A DNA stretch of 7,694 bases from Burkholderiales bacterium (GTDB lineage: Bacteria > Pseudomonadota > Gammaproteobacteria > Burkholderiales > Burkholderiaceae_C): positions 1 to 7,694 of the forward strand of contig JABMMR010000267.1 in NCBI GenBank assembly GCA_013205525.1, given 5' to 3'. Both the position numbers and the translations under genes were made by a program. Positions 6,165-7,694 of this stretch are shown here, piece after piece. The notes under the pieces are model-generated. The model was given only the letters and a program-made list of their open reading frames with translations. It ran no database searches and was not told where the DNA came from. The first letter of the stretch is position 1, and every line of letters begins with the position of its first letter.

Positions 6165-7511
6165 ATGGGATTGCGCCTACAAATCAACCTCATCATGGGC
6201 GTGTTACTGGCCACATTTGCCTCATTGTTGATTTATTTGCAACTCGACAACACCCGCCAAAGCGTGCGCGAAGAAATGCAAGGTGCCAGCATGGTTGCCA
6301 GCCAATTGCTGTCGCGCTTGCAGCTCAATTCCCGCAACAGTTCGCTGGCCGACATGGCGCAATTTTTGGCCACCGTCGGTCGGGTGCGTGCCAATGAGAT
6401 TGAGTTGCGCAATGAGTTCGATACAGTGGTCTACCATTCGCCCCCGCCGGTCTACAAAGCCGGTCGCGATGCGCCCGATTGGTACTCGCGCATCGTCTCC
6501 CCCCGAATAAGCATTTCCGAAATTCCTGTCGCCCAAGGCCGGTTGCTGCTACGAACCGACCCCTCGCGCGCAGTTCTGGATGGCTGGGACGATTTCAAAC
6601 CCATGCTGTTGACGGTACTGGGCGGTTTTATCCTAGGCATTGCATTGGTGTATGTGCTGGTAGGTCGCGCTATGCAGCCTTTGCAACAAGTGGTGCAAGG
6701 CCTGCAAGCCATGGAGAGCGGCAGTTACGACACACGGCTGGCCGCGATGAAAGGCAAGGAAGCGCGGGTCATGGGCGAAGCCTTTAACGCCATGGCGCAG
6801 TCGGTGCAAGAAGGCATTGCCGCGCAAGCCCAAGCGCGTGAAGCCAACTTGGCATTGGTGCAAAACCGCGAACTCACCCAAGTGATTCAAAGCCGCATTG
6901 AAGAGGTGCGCGGCCAAATCGCCCGCGAATTGCATGACGAACTTGGCCAACAAGTCACTGCCATCAAAAGTCTGGGCCAAGCCATGGTGCACCGCGCCAA
7001 AGGGGTGGATGCACACACCGAAAACGCCGCGCGCATGGTGATTGAAAGTGCCGATGCGATATACGAAGAGGTGCATCAACTGGTCAGCAAGTTGCGCCCG
7101 CTGGCGCTGGACCGTTTTGGTTTGCAAGACGCTTTGCAAGATTTGGTCGAAGACGCCCGCAGCCGACACGCCGAGCTGCGCATACAGCTGCAACTGCCGC
7201 AAGACTTGGAGAACCTCGAGCCAAGTCTGGCCACCGCCACCTACCGCATCGTGCAAGAGTCTTTGAACAACGCTTTGCGCCATGCCCAAGCCAGCAACAT
7301 TCGCATACAGCTGTTCAAGCAGGACCAAGCTCTGCATATTGAGATCAGCGACGACGGCAAAGGGGCCGCCCCCGATTGGGCAGATTCGGGGCAATTTGGC
7401 GTCATAGGCATGCGTGAGCGAGCCCATGGTTTGGGTGGCTCTTTCAGTTTTTCCTGCTCAGAACCCTCAGGCGTCAGGGTCTTGGCGGTGCTGCCATTGA
7501 GCCACAATTGA
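6165..7511 (+). CDS. Membrane sensor histidine kinase, LapD/MoxY-type sensor, HAMP and HisKA_3
   Basis: This 448-aa inner-membrane kinase autophosphorylates on His and passes phosphate to the response regulator encoded next. Layout: TM1 at about residues 7-26; a periplasmic domain of roughly 120 residues resembling the LapD/MoxY N-terminal type (TRQSVREEM, IVSPRI segments); TM2 at about 147-169; HAMP to about 222; a Gln/Ala/Glu-rich helical linker; HisKA_3 dimerisation helix with ARELHDELGQ and phospho-acceptor His257; HATPase with N box QESLNNALRHA (N368/N369), SDDGKG (D396-G400), and FGVIGMRER (about 411-419). All kinase residues are present. The ATG at 6165 gives a short cytoplasmic stub before TM1 but lacks a Shine-Dalgarno. 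A GTG at 6138, overlapping the previous gene by 17 bases and preceded by a purine-rich GGATGATGG, would add nine residues and is a real alternative. Signal and target genes cannot be read from the sequence. Confidence 0.92.
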   Translation: MGLRLQINLIMGVLLATFASLLIYLQLDNTRQSVREEMQGASMVASQLLSRLQLNSRNSSLADMAQFLATVGRVRANEIELRNEFDTVVYHSPPPVYKAGRDAPDWYSRIVSPRISISEIPVAQGRLLLRTDPSRAVLDGWDDFKPMLLTVLGGFILGIALVYVLVGRAMQPLQQVVQGLQAMESGSYDTRLAAMKGKEARVMGEAFNAMAQSVQEGIAAQAQAREANLALVQNRELTQVIQSRIEEVRGQIARELHDELGQQVTAIKSLGQAMVHRAKGVDAHTENAARMVIESADAIYEEVHQLVSKLRPLALDRFGLQDALQDLVEDARSRHAELRIQLQLPQDLENLEPSLATATYRIVQESLNNALRHAQASNIRIQLFKQDQALHIEISDDGKGAAPDWADSGQFGVIGMRERAHGLGGSFSFSCSEPSGVRVLAVLPLSHN

Positions 7512-7515
7512 GCGC

Positions 7516-7694
7516 ATGGCTAAATTAACAATCCTTTTGGTGGACGATCATGCGGTGGTTCGCGGCGGCTTCAAAGTGCTGCTGCAAACTTGGGACGATG
7601 TCGAGGTGGTGGCCCAAGCCAGCAGTGGCGAGGAAGCTTTGCCGCTTTACACCGAGCACCGCCCCGACGTGGTGGTGATGGACATCGCCATGGC
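7516..7694 (+). CDS. Response regulator, NarL/FixJ-type receiver domain (3' end outside window)
   Basis: Fifty-nine N-terminal residues are visible, beginning MAKLTILLVDDHAVVRGG. They show the receiver-domain hallmarks: strand LTILLVDDH with the acidic pair Asp10/Asp11, the VRGG turn typical of NarL/FixJ regulators, VVAQASSGEEAL, and RPDVVVMDIAM with Asp56 (7681-7683) as the phospho-acceptor. By family, a LuxR-type DNA-binding domain should follow outside the window, making this a transcription factor phosphorylated by the kinase encoded 4 bases upstream. HisKA_3 kinases normally pair with this class. The start is set by the ATG at 7516; only a weak purine stretch overlapping the kinase stop precedes it, suggesting coupled translation. 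Without the C-terminus the DNA-binding class is an inference. Confidence 0.9.
   Translation, partial: MAKLTILLVDDHAVVRGGFKVLLQTWDDVEVVAQASSGEEALPLYTEHRPDVVVMDIAM

Noticed and set aside
6633..7427. Minus-strand open frame (264 codons) opposite the histidine kinase
   Set aside because: It mirrors the well-supported kinase gene and its translation looks like low-information antisense sequence.

Overview
The window looks like chromosomal DNA of a betaproteobacterium, probably Burkholderiales and close to the Comamonadaceae (a Limnohabitans- or Rhodoferax-like organism). This is an inference from the recB-recD layout, protein character, moderately high G+C, heavy CAA/TTG codon use, and a surface-adhesin E protein beside a MoxY/NarL-type sensor. 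No taxonomic marker such as rRNA is present. All genes lie on the + strand and are tightly packed.

Region 1 (1-4605) is the end of a recBCD recombination/repair operon. It holds most of recB (5' end outside the window), with helicase motifs II to VI and the C-terminal nuclease domain. A complete recD follows, joined by an ATGA stop/start overlap. The two encode the opposite-polarity motor subunits of the RecBCD helicase-nuclease; recC is expected upstream.

Region 2 (4606-5377) is a type II toxin-antitoxin module of the HigB/RelE (PF06296-like) plus HTH type, toxin gene first. The antitoxin gene starts inside the end of the toxin gene. An A+T-rich promoter region precedes it, with a perfect 15-bp palindrome (7-bp arms) right at the toxin start; this is the likely autoregulatory operator. 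The module is visibly lower in G+C than recBD and is probably a horizontally acquired insert.

Region 3 (5378-7694) is a compact run: a secreted surface-adhesin E-like protein, a DUF442/TIGR01244 phosphatase-like or sulfur-transferase-like protein, a membrane histidine kinase with a LapD/MoxY-type periplasmic domain, HAMP, HisKA_3 and HATPase, and the start of its NarL/FixJ-type response regulator, cut by the window end. Spacings are 27 bp or less, so co-transcription is likely. No gap over 300 bases lacks a gene, and I saw no tRNA, rRNA, CRISPR, insertion sequence or convincing intrinsic terminator.

I do not see a clear novel system. The points most worth checking are the toxin-antitoxin control region with its operator/start overlap, its position directly behind recBCD, and the grouping of a phosphatase-like DUF442 gene with a two-component system.
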